Source: Bacteroidota bacterium (GTDB taxonomy: Bacteria > Bacteroidota > Bacteroidia > Chitinophagales > Chitinophagaceae). From it: a stretch of 10,202 nucleotides of DNA. Position 1 is the stretch's first letter, and the number at the start of each line of letters is the position of its first letter. A program made the position numbers and the translations under genes. The notes under the pieces were generated by a model that saw nothing but the letters and a program-made list of their open reading frames with translations, was not told the DNA's origin and did no database searches. Location: NCBI GenBank assembly GCA_947462495.1, contig CANHOY010000041.1:1-10202 (forward strand), in the 5' to 3' direction. This document shows positions 1 to 5,709 of the stretch, one piece after another.

Positions 1-39
1 AATCATCAAAGCAATCTGTTGGGCACTAAATGATAGCAT
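1..39 (-). CDS. lpxD: Probable lpxD, N-terminal fragment (cut by window edge)
   Basis: Only 13 codons are visible, from an ATG at 39 running off the left edge: MLSFSAQQIALMI. The pattern of a short strand ending in F-S/T-A-Q-Q-I-A is typical of the start of Bacteroidota LpxD, the UDP-3-O-acylglucosamine N-acyltransferase of lipid A synthesis. From memory, many Bacteroidota carry an HD-domain phosphohydrolase gene directly before lpxD, which is followed by lpxC-fabZ and lpxA; that matches the gene upstream here. The start lies 23 bases beyond the HD gene's stop codon, on the same strand, so co-transcription is likely. The call rests on very few residues plus context. The bases to the left of the window would settle it. 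Confidence 0.55.
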   Translation of the reverse strand, partial: MLSFSAQQIALMI

Positions 40-62
40 GTGTAATTATTTGAATTGGGGGC

Positions 63-1292
63 TTATTCTTTAAGTAAGCAAATGTAAAATTTTTTAACCG
101 GTGCAGAAAGACTTTCAATGATTAAAGCGTTTTGAATTTGCGAAATAGACGTGATTTCGCCCGATTTTAGCAAAATTTTAATGGTTTCATTGTCATTCTT
201 GTACAGGGTATTACTGGCTGTGCCTTTAAAGCATAAAAAGGCTAGGTCTTTGTCCTCAAAAGGGAATTTTGATTTTACCAATTGATAAGCTTCTTCCCAT
301 TGTTTATTTGAAATAGGATCGGATTGCATAATGCATTTAAAGCCTTGTCGATTCAACAGTCGATTACACAATAAAGATAAGACAGGGTCCTGATGGTGTT
401 GCCATTGTTTGATGGCAAATAAGATATCGGTATCGTCTAATTGGCAGTAAGCATTTAAATTTATATTTTTTAAATCGCCATTGAATTCGCCTAAAAAATA
501 ATCCAAAATACTTCCCGTTTTTACGCCTTCCTCTTTTTGTTGAAATAGTAGCTGAGCACGCTCAATAATTTTCACCAACATATTTTCAGAAGCGACCACT
601 GTTTTATGTTGGTAAACCTGCCAATACATTAATCTGCGAGACATTAAAAATTTCTCTACACTATTTATTCCTTTTTCTTCTACTACTAATTCGTTGTTGT
701 GTACCGTAAGCATTTTTAAGATGCGCTCATAACCCACCACGCCTTCGCTTACTCCTGTGAAAAAACTATCTCTCGATAAATAATCCAATCTATCTACATC
801 TAGCTGTCCGCTAATGAGTTGATGCAAGAACTTTTTAGGGTATTGATTGGTAAAGATTTGTATGGCTAAATTTAGCTTTCCTTTTAGAATTTCGTTGGGT
901 GCTTCGTTAAGATGCTGCATGATGAGCAAGGATAGATCTTCATGGCTCACTCCTTTTAGTAATATATTTTCTAAGGCATGGGAAAATGGGCCATGTCCAA
1001 TATCGTGTAATAAAATAGCCACTTTTGCAGCCTGCGCTTCTTCTTTGGTAATTTCAATGCCTTTATCGGTAAGCTCATTAATAGCAATACACATTAAGTG
1101 GTAAGCCCCCAAAGAATGATGTAAACGGGTATGCACTGCGCCTGGGTAAACTAGCTGTGCCAAAGCCATTTGCTGAATTCTTCTCAGACGTTGGTAAAAT
1201 GGATGATTGATTAATTCAAAAATTAATGGATCATTGATGGTAATAAAACCATGCACGGGGTCATTGATAATTTTTCGATGTGTAAAAGCCAT
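63..1292 (-). CDS. HD-domain phosphohydrolase (SAMHD1/dGTPase-like, COG1078 type)
   Basis: A 409-aa cytoplasmic protein. Near the N-terminus are K-I-I-N-DPVHGFI (about 7-17) and the L-I-N-H-P-F-Y-Q-R-L-R-R-I-Q segment (27-40), both standard in the YdgJ/YwfO-like branch of HD hydrolases. Metal-site residues are visible: H58/H59 in RLHHSLG, the HD pair H96-D97 in LLHDIGHGPFSH, H100 and H105, and the acidic D165/D167/D170 in LDVDRLDYLSRD. The family comprises metal-dependent phosphohydrolases, several acting on dNTPs; the substrate here is inferred, not shown. I chose ATG 1292 over the longer frame reaching 1364, because homologues begin just before DPVHG and a Bacteroidota -7 box (1309-1316) lies inside the longer version. 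The gene is probably co-transcribed with lpxD downstream. Confidence 0.9.
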   Translation of the reverse strand: MAFTHRKIINDPVHGFITINDPLIFELINHPFYQRLRRIQQMALAQLVYPGAVHTRLHHSLGAYHLMCIAINELTDKGIEITKEEAQAAKVAILLHDIGHGPFSHALENILLKGVSHEDLSLLIMQHLNEAPNEILKGKLNLAIQIFTNQYPKKFLHQLISGQLDVDRLDYLSRDSFFTGVSEGVVGYERILKMLTVHNNELVVEEKGINSVEKFLMSRRLMYWQVYQHKTVVASENMLVKIIERAQLLFQQKEEGVKTGSILDYFLGEFNGDLKNINLNAYCQLDDTDILFAIKQWQHHQDPVLSLLCNRLLNRQGFKCIMQSDPISNKQWEEAYQLVKSKFPFEDKDLAFLCFKGTASNTLYKNDNETIKILLKSGEITSISQIQNALIIESLSAPVKKFYICLLKE

Positions 1293-1308
1293 AGGTAATT
1301 TGTGTTCA

Positions 1309-1316
1309 CAAAGGTA
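1309..1316 (-). promoter_or_regulatory. Promoter -7 box for the HD phosphohydrolase gene
   Basis: On the minus strand the bases read TACCTTTG, a perfect match to the Bacteroidota -7 consensus TAnnTTTG, ending 16 bases before the ATG at 1292. I find no TTG -33 element at the usual distance. The box faces away from a similar one at 1370-1377, so the intergenic region is a divergent promoter. Confidence 0.6.
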
Positions 1317-1369
1317 CGAAATGTGAATAACTCTGCGCTTATATTTAAATGAGCGGCAAAACAAAAAAC

Positions 1370-1377
1370 TATCTTTG
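1370..1377 (+). promoter_or_regulatory. Promoter -7 box for the 93-aa hypothetical gene
   Basis: TATCTTTG matches TAnnTTTG exactly and ends 27 bases before the ATG at 1405. No clear -33 TTG is present. A 6-bp inverted repeat (TGTAGT at 1376-1381, ACTACA at 1389-1394, 7-base gap) overlaps the expected transcription start. It could be a small operator or a weak leader hairpin, but it may be chance. Confidence 0.6.
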
Positions 1378-1404
1378 TAGTGTTACTTACTACACTAAAA
1401 ATCA

Positions 1405-1686
1405 ATGCTTAATATGAAATTGACTCAAACTACTTTAGATAAATTAGAAGATATTTTAGGTGAATCAGATTTTGTAGTTCGCTATGAAAGAGGCAATTTT
1501 CAAAGTGGCTGGTGTTTATTGGAAGCCAAAAGAATTGTAGTGTTGAATAAGTTTTTGAACTTAGAGGCCCGCATTAATACTTTATTAGAATTGATACCTA
1601 TTTTAGATATTCATTTTGATAAACTGACCCACGATTCTCAAAAATTGTATACCGAAGTAAAACGACTTTCTTTAACGGAAGCATAG
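1405..1686 (+). CDS. Conserved hypothetical protein, 93 aa
   Basis: I cannot assign a function. The protein is small, soluble and charged, with no signal peptide or membrane segment. It appears to be alpha/beta: an N-terminal helix (about 5-18), strand-like segments in FVVRYERGNF-SGWCLLE and RIVVLNK (22-50), then a helical C-terminal half. The YERGNF-QSG-C-L-E-KRIVVLNKF pattern resembles a short protein family I recall as widespread in Bacteroidota, annotated only as hypothetical. It has no HExxH or other metal motif. The ATG at 1405 follows a good -7 box; ATG 1414 (Met4) is an alternative start. It is followed 43 bases later by the metallo-hydrolase gene on the same strand and probably shares its transcript. 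Confidence 0.75.
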   Translation: MLNMKLTQTTLDKLEDILGESDFVVRYERGNFQSGWCLLEAKRIVVLNKFLNLEARINTLLELIPILDIHFDKLTHDSQKLYTEVKRLSLTEA

Positions 1687-1729
1687 TTCCTATTGGGGCA
1701 AGAATAGTTTCCTGTAAATATTTTATACT

Positions 1730-2494
1730 TTGTTAGACATTACCATTTTAGGTTCGGGCACCAGCACTGGGGTTCCACTCATTGGATGTGATTGTGCTGT
1801 TTGTACCTCCACAGATGCCAAAAATAAAAGGTTAAGAACCAGCATTAAAGTTCAAAGTAAAACGACGACGGTAGTCATAGATACCACACCCGATTTTAGG
1901 TACCAAATGTTGCGCACGCAAACCACTCAAATAGATGCGATTGTATTTACCCATCCGCACCGCGATCATTATGCTGGCTTAGACGATATTAGACCTTTTA
2001 ATTTTTTTTCAAAGAAATCGATGCCCATTTATGCTAATGAAATAACTCAAGTAGCTATTAAGCGTGATTTTTATTATGCATTTGAAAAAGACAAAGACCT
2101 AGGCCTTCCCGAAATGGAATTAATTACCATTGGGCAGGATCCATTTACAATTGGTGATATTCCGTTTCAACCCATTCAAGTCATGCACAGAGAAATGCCC
2201 GTTTTGGGTTTTAGGATGGGCGACTTTACTTATATCACAGATGCTAATTTTATCCCGGCTGCAGAAATTGAAAAAATAAAAGGCTCTAAGATGCTCATTT
2301 TAAATGCACTTAGAAAAGAAACCCATCCGACGCATTATAATTTAGAACAAGCCTTGGAAATTATAAAACCATTAGACATACCTCAGGTGTATTTGACTCA
2401 TTTTAGTCATCAAATAGGCTTGCACCAGCAAGTAGAATCTAATTTGCCTAAAGGGGTTCGGTTGGCTTATGATGGCCTTCAGTTTTCCATTTAA
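1730..2494 (+). CDS. Metallo-beta-lactamase-fold hydrolase (PhnP-like, COG1235)
   Basis: A 254-aa soluble metallo-hydrolase. Visible parts in order: N-terminal LGSGTSTGVPLIGC (7-20) followed by D-C-A-V-C, typical of the COG1235 branch; the metal-binding HPHRDH at 75-80 (H75, H77, D79, H80); a further histidine in VMHREMP (H153); the bridging aspartate in YITDAN (D171); and C-terminal THFSHQ (H224, H227). PhnP, the best-known relative, is a cyclic phosphodiesterase of the C-P lyase pathway. No phn genes are nearby, so phosphodiesterase activity is only a family-level inference. The start is TTG at 1730: an in-frame stop (TAA, 1715-1717) lies just upstream, no ATG occurs before the conserved LGSGTS core, and TTG gives the N-terminus expected for the family. 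Confidence 0.88.
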   Translation: MLDITILGSGTSTGVPLIGCDCAVCTSTDAKNKRLRTSIKVQSKTTTVVIDTTPDFRYQMLRTQTTQIDAIVFTHPHRDHYAGLDDIRPFNFFSKKSMPIYANEITQVAIKRDFYYAFEKDKDLGLPEMELITIGQDPFTIGDIPFQPIQVMHREMPVLGFRMGDFTYITDANFIPAAEIEKIKGSKMLILNALRKETHPTHYNLEQALEIIKPLDIPQVYLTHFSHQIGLHQQVESNLPKGVRLAYDGLQFSI

Positions 2495-2518
2495 TAATAA
2501 TTTTTCCTTTATTCATTC

Positions 2519-2534
2519 CAAGTATTTATACTTG
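2519..2534. repeat. Short palindrome between the hydrolase and HHH genes
   Basis: CAAGTAT and ATACTTG form a perfect 7-bp inverted repeat with a 2-base centre. The centre is too small for a good hairpin and there is no GC core, so a protein-binding site fits better than a terminator. It lies 43 bases before the preferred start of the next gene. In AT-rich spacer DNA it could be chance. Confidence 0.25.
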
Positions 2535-2577
2535 TTATTCTAATTAACAATGGTTGTATCTAGTGTTAAATTTTAAC

Positions 2578-3435
2578 ATGCGAGATCATTGGAAGTCCTA
2601 TTTTTTATTTTCCATTAAAGAGCAGAAGGGAATCATTGTATTAGGGTTGATATTGCTTTTAAGTATAGTAATTAGTTGGCTATTGCCAAAGTCAATGCTT
2701 AAAGAAAAACAAAATAAGGACCAAAAGGAATATGTTTTATTTAATTTTGATCCCAATAGCATAGATAGTGCGCATGCTTTGTTATTGGGTATTCCGCCCC
2801 GGCAAATAAGTACCTTACTCCGTTATAGAAATAAGGGTGGGCGGTTTTACCACAAAGAAGATTTGGGACATTGGTATGGGTTAAAAAAAGAGCTCGTCGA
2901 AAAATTAATGCCCTATGTAAGTATTCCAAATAAAGAAAAAGGGGAGCAGTATCAATGGAATCGCTATAGATCTAATGTATATGGAAAATCAAATGGATAC
3001 TTCTTAAATGGGAAGAGTCGTTATAAAGATATTGGATGGACAATAGATATCAATGAAGCAACAGCATTGGAGTGGGAGGCTCAAACTAAATTATCAAAAA
3101 AGATAATTGAAAGATTGCTACAATACAAGCAATACCTAGGTGGTTTCCACACCATATATCAAATAAGCAAAGTATATGGAATGACCGATAGTGTTTTTCA
3201 AATATTAAGGCCGCATTTAATGGTAAAAAAGAAATTGGAAAGTACTTGGGTGGCCAATTCGATGACTTTTGATCAGTGGAAAACACTCGGTTTATTTCAA
3301 GACAAAGAAATAAAACAGTTGTTACGCTATAAGAAAGAGCATGGAGGAAAGATAGGGTGGAGGGAGCTTATCATTGAATTTGATTTAACAGAAAGTCAAG
3401 CCCTATGGTTAAAAAATAAAATTATAATTGAATGA
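2578..3435 (+). CDS. Membrane-anchored protein with three helix-hairpin-helix repeats
   Basis: A 285-aa protein with one hydrophobic segment near the N-terminus (about 18-37), then three repeats of the ComEA-like helix-hairpin-helix type: roughly 57-116, 155-216 and 228-284. Each carries the second-helix pattern, seen as LLRYRNKGGRF, LLQYKQYLGGF and LLRYKKEHGGK, and the first two begin with F-DPNSID and IDINEA, like the D-x-N-x-A start of ComEA domains. Such domains usually bind DNA backbones without sequence specificity. ComEA is a DNA-uptake receptor, but no competence gene is visible here, so that role is not supported. Related proteins in Bacteroidota are mostly unnamed. I prefer ATG 2578 over the TTG at 2554, because the positively charged start followed by one hydrophobic helix is then complete. 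Confidence 0.8.
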   Translation: MRDHWKSYFLFSIKEQKGIIVLGLILLLSIVISWLLPKSMLKEKQNKDQKEYVLFNFDPNSIDSAHALLLGIPPRQISTLLRYRNKGGRFYHKEDLGHWYGLKKELVEKLMPYVSIPNKEKGEQYQWNRYRSNVYGKSNGYFLNGKSRYKDIGWTIDINEATALEWEAQTKLSKKIIERLLQYKQYLGGFHTIYQISKVYGMTDSVFQILRPHLMVKKKLESTWVANSMTFDQWKTLGLFQDKEIKQLLRYKKEHGGKIGWRELIIEFDLTESQALWLKNKIIIE

Positions 3436-3460
3436 GTTTTGTTAAAAAAATAACAATCGG

Positions 3461-3492
3461 TTGTACGTTTAATAATATAGGTTGTATTTTTT
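3461..3492 (+). promoter_or_regulatory. Possible promoter in the convergent spacer
   Basis: TTG (3461-3463), a 21-base gap, then TATTTTTT (3485-3492), which fits TAnnTTTG with one mismatch (the G follows one base later). The motif GGTTGTA occurs twice here (3459-3465 and 3480-3486). Transcription would start near 3498 and meet the hairpin at 3560-3591, giving an RNA of about 90-100 bases with no ORF. AT-rich spacer DNA produces such matches easily. Confidence 0.3.
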
Positions 3493-3497
3493 GAAAT

Positions 3498-3600
3498 TAT
3501 AAGAAAATACAATTAGATTACTAAAGGATTTAGCTCCTCAATAAACGATTGCTTGCTAAAAATCCCGTTCTTAGTAGTTTGGACGGGATTTGCATTTATA
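3498..3600 (+). ncRNA. Candidate small RNA with two competing folds
   Basis: This stretch contains no plausible ORF. It begins after a weak promoter match and ends in a strong hairpin. A second, nested fold is possible: TACTAA (3519-3524) with TTAGTA (3571-3576), and inside it GGATT-TAGC (3526-3534) with GCTA-AA-AATCC (3555-3565). This fold uses the 5' arm and loop of the terminator, so the two structures exclude each other, as in attenuators. No plus-strand gene lies downstream, so classical attenuation is not supported. A standalone RNA or an RNA antisense to the genes beyond remain possible. Speculative. Confidence 0.25.
3560..3591. terminator. Bidirectional intrinsic terminator between convergent genes
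   Basis: An 11-bp stem pairs 3560-3570 with 3581-3591 around a 10-base loop; its core is AATCCCGT / ACGGGATT with one G-T pair. Read on the minus strand, the end of the stem runs into five T's, good for ending the clpX-side transcript. On the plus strand the tail (TTTGCATTTATA) is weaker. It sits between the plus-strand HHH gene and the minus-strand 52-aa gene, where a shared terminator is expected. Confidence 0.75.
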
Positions 3601-3625
3601 GGAATGGGTAGCCGAAATAATTTAC

Positions 3626-3784
3626 CTATTTACCAGCTTTAAATATTTGATTAACTGCACCACCCAACATCGGGAACTTTTCTTTTACAAAAGCGGCAAT
3701 GGTTTCAATAGATTGTTTAGCTTGTTCAGGTGTAACATTGGCTTCCTTTACCAGACGATCAATTAGTTCTTGCATTTTACTCAT
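3626..3784 (-). CDS. Small helical protein, 52 aa, downstream of clpX
   Basis: An ATG at 3784 opens a 52-codon frame that ends at TAG (3626-3628). The protein begins MSKMQELIDRLVKEANVTPE and ends in a K-rich tail. It is predicted to be almost wholly helical: an amphipathic helix (about 3-15), a turn at NVTPEQA (17-23), a second helix (21-36) and a short third one after FPMLGGA (38-44). It resembles small Bacteroidota proteins with the pattern L-V-x-x-A-x-v-s-x-x-Q-A-x-x-(A/S)-(V/I)-E-T; I cannot give a function. The start lies 33 bases after the clpX stop codon and the shared terminator follows, so it is probably the last gene of the clp transcript. Met4 is an alternative start. Regular codon structure and clean ends make it look real. 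Confidence 0.65.
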   Translation of the reverse strand: MSKMQELIDRLVKEANVTPEQAKQSIETIAAFVKEKFPMLGGAVNQIFKAGK

Positions 3785-3817
3785 TTTAATTAGGGATAAT
3801 AAAATTATTAGTTAAAA

Positions 3818-5053
3818 TTAAGCAGCTTTCAGCTTACTTAATTTGCTTTTATTGAACATGGCTTGAGCATATTCCAGGGTCACATTAAACTCGGTAATAT
3901 TAGTGCCAGGCATTTCAAACATCGCATTGGTAAATAAGGACTCACAAATACTACGAAGTCCTCTAGCACCTAATTTGTACTCCATTGCTTTTTCAACAAT
4001 GAATTCAAAAACTTCAGGGGCTATCGTTAATTTAATTTTCTCAATGGCAAACAATTGAGTGTATTGTTTGATGAGTGCATTTTTGGGTTCTGTTAAAATG
4101 CTTCTTAAAGTGGCCGCATCTAATGGCTCCAAATGAGTAATAATAGGTAAACGTCCCAACAACTCAGGGATCAGACCAAAACTTTTAATGTCTTGTGCAT
4201 TAACAAAACGTAATAAATTTTTACGTTGTAATTCTTGTTCCTCTTTATTGACACTAAATCCAATGGCGTTGGTATTGATACGACGTGCAATAATTTTATC
4301 AATGCCGTCAAAAGCGCCGCCACAAATAAACAATATATTTTTAGTGTCCACTTTAATCATTTTTTGATCGGGATGCTTGCGACCACCTTGAGGAGGTACT
4401 AATACATCGGTACCTTCCAACATTTTCAATAAGCTTTGTTGAACCCCTTCTCCACTTACGTCACGCGTAATAGAGGCGTTATCACTTTTACGCGCAATTT
4501 TATCTATTTCATCAATATATACAATACCTCTTTGTGCTGCTTCTACATCATAATCGCAGTTTTGTAATAACCGAGTAAGCATGCTCTCTACATCTTCTCC
4601 TACATATCCCGCTTCTGTAAAAACAGTCGCATCTACAATGGCAAAAGGAACATTCAAAAGTTTGGCAATGGTTTTAGCCAACAAGGTTTTACCCGTTCCT
4701 GTTTCGCCAATCATAATCACATTACTTTTTTCAATCTCCACTTCGTTTTTGGTAGTTACTGGTAAATTAATTCTCTTAAAATGATTGTACACCGCAACGC
4801 ATAATATTTTTTTAGCCTCATCTTGACCAATAATGTATTGATCCATGAAGGCTTTAATGGCCATTGGTTTTTGTACTTTTAAAGTACCGGCTTTGCCCTC
4901 CGCTTTTTTCTGATGAAATTCTTTTTGAATAATTTCATGCGCATGCTCGATACAGTTTTCACAAATGTGCCCGTCGGTACCAGCAATAAGTATTTTAACC
5001 TCATCCCGGTTGCGACCACAAAATGAACAATGTACCGTTCCTGTTTTAGCCAT
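3818..5053 (-). CDS. clpX: ATP-dependent Clp protease, ATPase subunit ClpX
   Basis: An AAA+ unfoldase of 411 aa (E. coli ClpX is 424) that recognises tagged proteins, unfolds them and threads them into ClpP. All hallmarks are present: the N-terminal four-cysteine zinc finger (C9, C12, C31, C34); Walker A GETGTGKT at 116-123; the pore loop GYVGED at 149-154; Walker B IVYIDEID at 177-184; the RKH loop at 225-227; the ClpP-docking IGF tripeptide at 264-266; a candidate arginine finger R301 in ELLGRLP; and sensor 2 GARGLR at 362-367. The gene starts 10 bases after the stop codon of clpP copy 2, so the two are transcribed and probably translated together. The IGF loop shows it can dock a ClpP ring; which of the two ClpPs it meets cannot be read from sequence. 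Confidence 0.98.
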   Translation of the reverse strand: MAKTGTVHCSFCGRNRDEVKILIAGTDGHICENCIEHAHEIIQKEFHQKKAEGKAGTLKVQKPMAIKAFMDQYIIGQDEAKKILCVAVYNHFKRINLPVTTKNEVEIEKSNVIMIGETGTGKTLLAKTIAKLLNVPFAIVDATVFTEAGYVGEDVESMLTRLLQNCDYDVEAAQRGIVYIDEIDKIARKSDNASITRDVSGEGVQQSLLKMLEGTDVLVPPQGGRKHPDQKMIKVDTKNILFICGGAFDGIDKIIARRINTNAIGFSVNKEEQELQRKNLLRFVNAQDIKSFGLIPELLGRLPIITHLEPLDAATLRSILTEPKNALIKQYTQLFAIEKIKLTIAPEVFEFIVEKAMEYKLGARGLRSICESLFTNAMFEMPGTNITEFNVTLEYAQAMFNKSKLSKLKAA

Positions 5054-5063
5054 TTTTTATTTT

Positions 5064-5687
5064 TTAAAGTGCCTTGGCAATTTTATCTACAATGCCATAA
5101 GCTACCGCTTCCTTTGCGTTCATCCAATAATCTCTATCAAAGTCGCTCATAATTTGAGCTACTGTTTTATCACAATTATCAGCTAATATTTTAGCACCTA
5201 ATTCTTTGGTCTTGCGAATTTGCTCAGCATGAATTTCAATGTCGGCACTATTGGCTTGGAAGTAACCACCAATACTTGGTTGATGAATCATTACTTCGCC
5301 ATGGGGGAAAATAGTACGCTTGCCTTTTTCGCCAGCACTTAGTAAAATTGATCCCATACTTGCAGCGAGTCCCATACAAATAGTATGCACCGGGCTTTTA
5401 ATTAGTTTAATGGTATCGTACATCACCATACCGCTAGTCACCACACCACCTGGACTATTGATATAAAATTTTATATCGGCGCCAGGTTTATCGGCATCTA
5501 ATAAAATTAGTTTATTGACAATGTCTTTGGCCGATTTATCGTCTACAGGGCCCCATAAATAAATGGCTCTTTTTTCAAAAAAAAGATGCTCCATCTTCTT
5601 GTTTAAAAAACTAGGGGCAGCCTCTTCTTTTTTATCTTCTTTGGGCTCTTCTTCTTCCTCCATTAAATAGCTGTTGTTGACTATCAT
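5064..5687 (-). CDS. clpP: ClpP protease subunit, copy 2, with acidic N-terminal extension
   Basis: A serine peptidase of 207 aa. The catalytic triad is complete: S110 in GLAASMGS, H135 in MIHQP, D186 in DFDRDYWM. The INSPGG oxyanion segment is at 76-81. Unlike the neighbouring copy, it starts with an acidic, low-complexity stretch (residues 10-22, nearly all E/K/D/P) before the core at about 34. Loops differ too: GGYFQANSADIEIHA replaces the usual GGxxGQASDIEI form. It lies between clpP copy 1 (22-base gap) and clpX (10-base gap). A normal ClpP is removed at its N-terminus; the extension may be cleaved, or Met9 (start at 5663) may be the true start, which would still leave the acidic stretch. 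It is likely to form either its own ring or a mixed tetradecamer with copy 1. Confidence 0.95.
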   Translation of the reverse strand: MIVNNSYLMEEEEEPKEDKKEEAAPSFLNKKMEHLFFEKRAIYLWGPVDDKSAKDIVNKLILLDADKPGADIKFYINSPGGVVTSGMVMYDTIKLIKSPVHTICMGLAASMGSILLSAGEKGKRTIFPHGEVMIHQPSIGGYFQANSADIEIHAEQIRKTKELGAKILADNCDKTVAQIMSDFDRDYWMNAKEAVAYGIVDKIAKAL

Positions 5688-5709
5688 AAAATATAATTGA
5701 TCAGTATTG

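Noticed and set aside
847..1104. Plus-strand ORF of 85 codons inside the HD gene
   Set aside because: It is antisense to a conserved catalytic region and has no family resemblance. It exists because the real gene constrains the other strand.
1293..1364. Longer N-terminus for the HD phosphohydrolase (start at 1364)
   Set aside because: The extra 24 residues are basic and unlike the family, and they cover an exact promoter box. ATG 1292 gives the expected MAFTHRKIINDPVHG start.
3439..3456. TTGTTA-A6-TAACAA hairpin just after the HHH gene as a terminator
   Set aside because: The 6-bp stem has only one GC pair and no T-run after it. The hairpin at 3560-3591 is far stronger.
3519..3591. Riboswitch or attenuator controlling a downstream plus-strand gene
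   Set aside because: No plus-strand gene follows within the convergent region, and I recognise no riboswitch consensus. Only the competing folds are reported.
3797..3810. TAATAA-AA-TTATTA inverted repeat between clpX and the 52-aa gene
   Set aside because: It is pure A/T with a 2-base centre in an AT-rich gap, so it is expected by chance and cannot form a stable hairpin.
4581..4784. Plus-strand ORF opposite clpX
   Set aside because: It mirrors the Walker A region of clpX in another frame; no promoter or start signal supports it.
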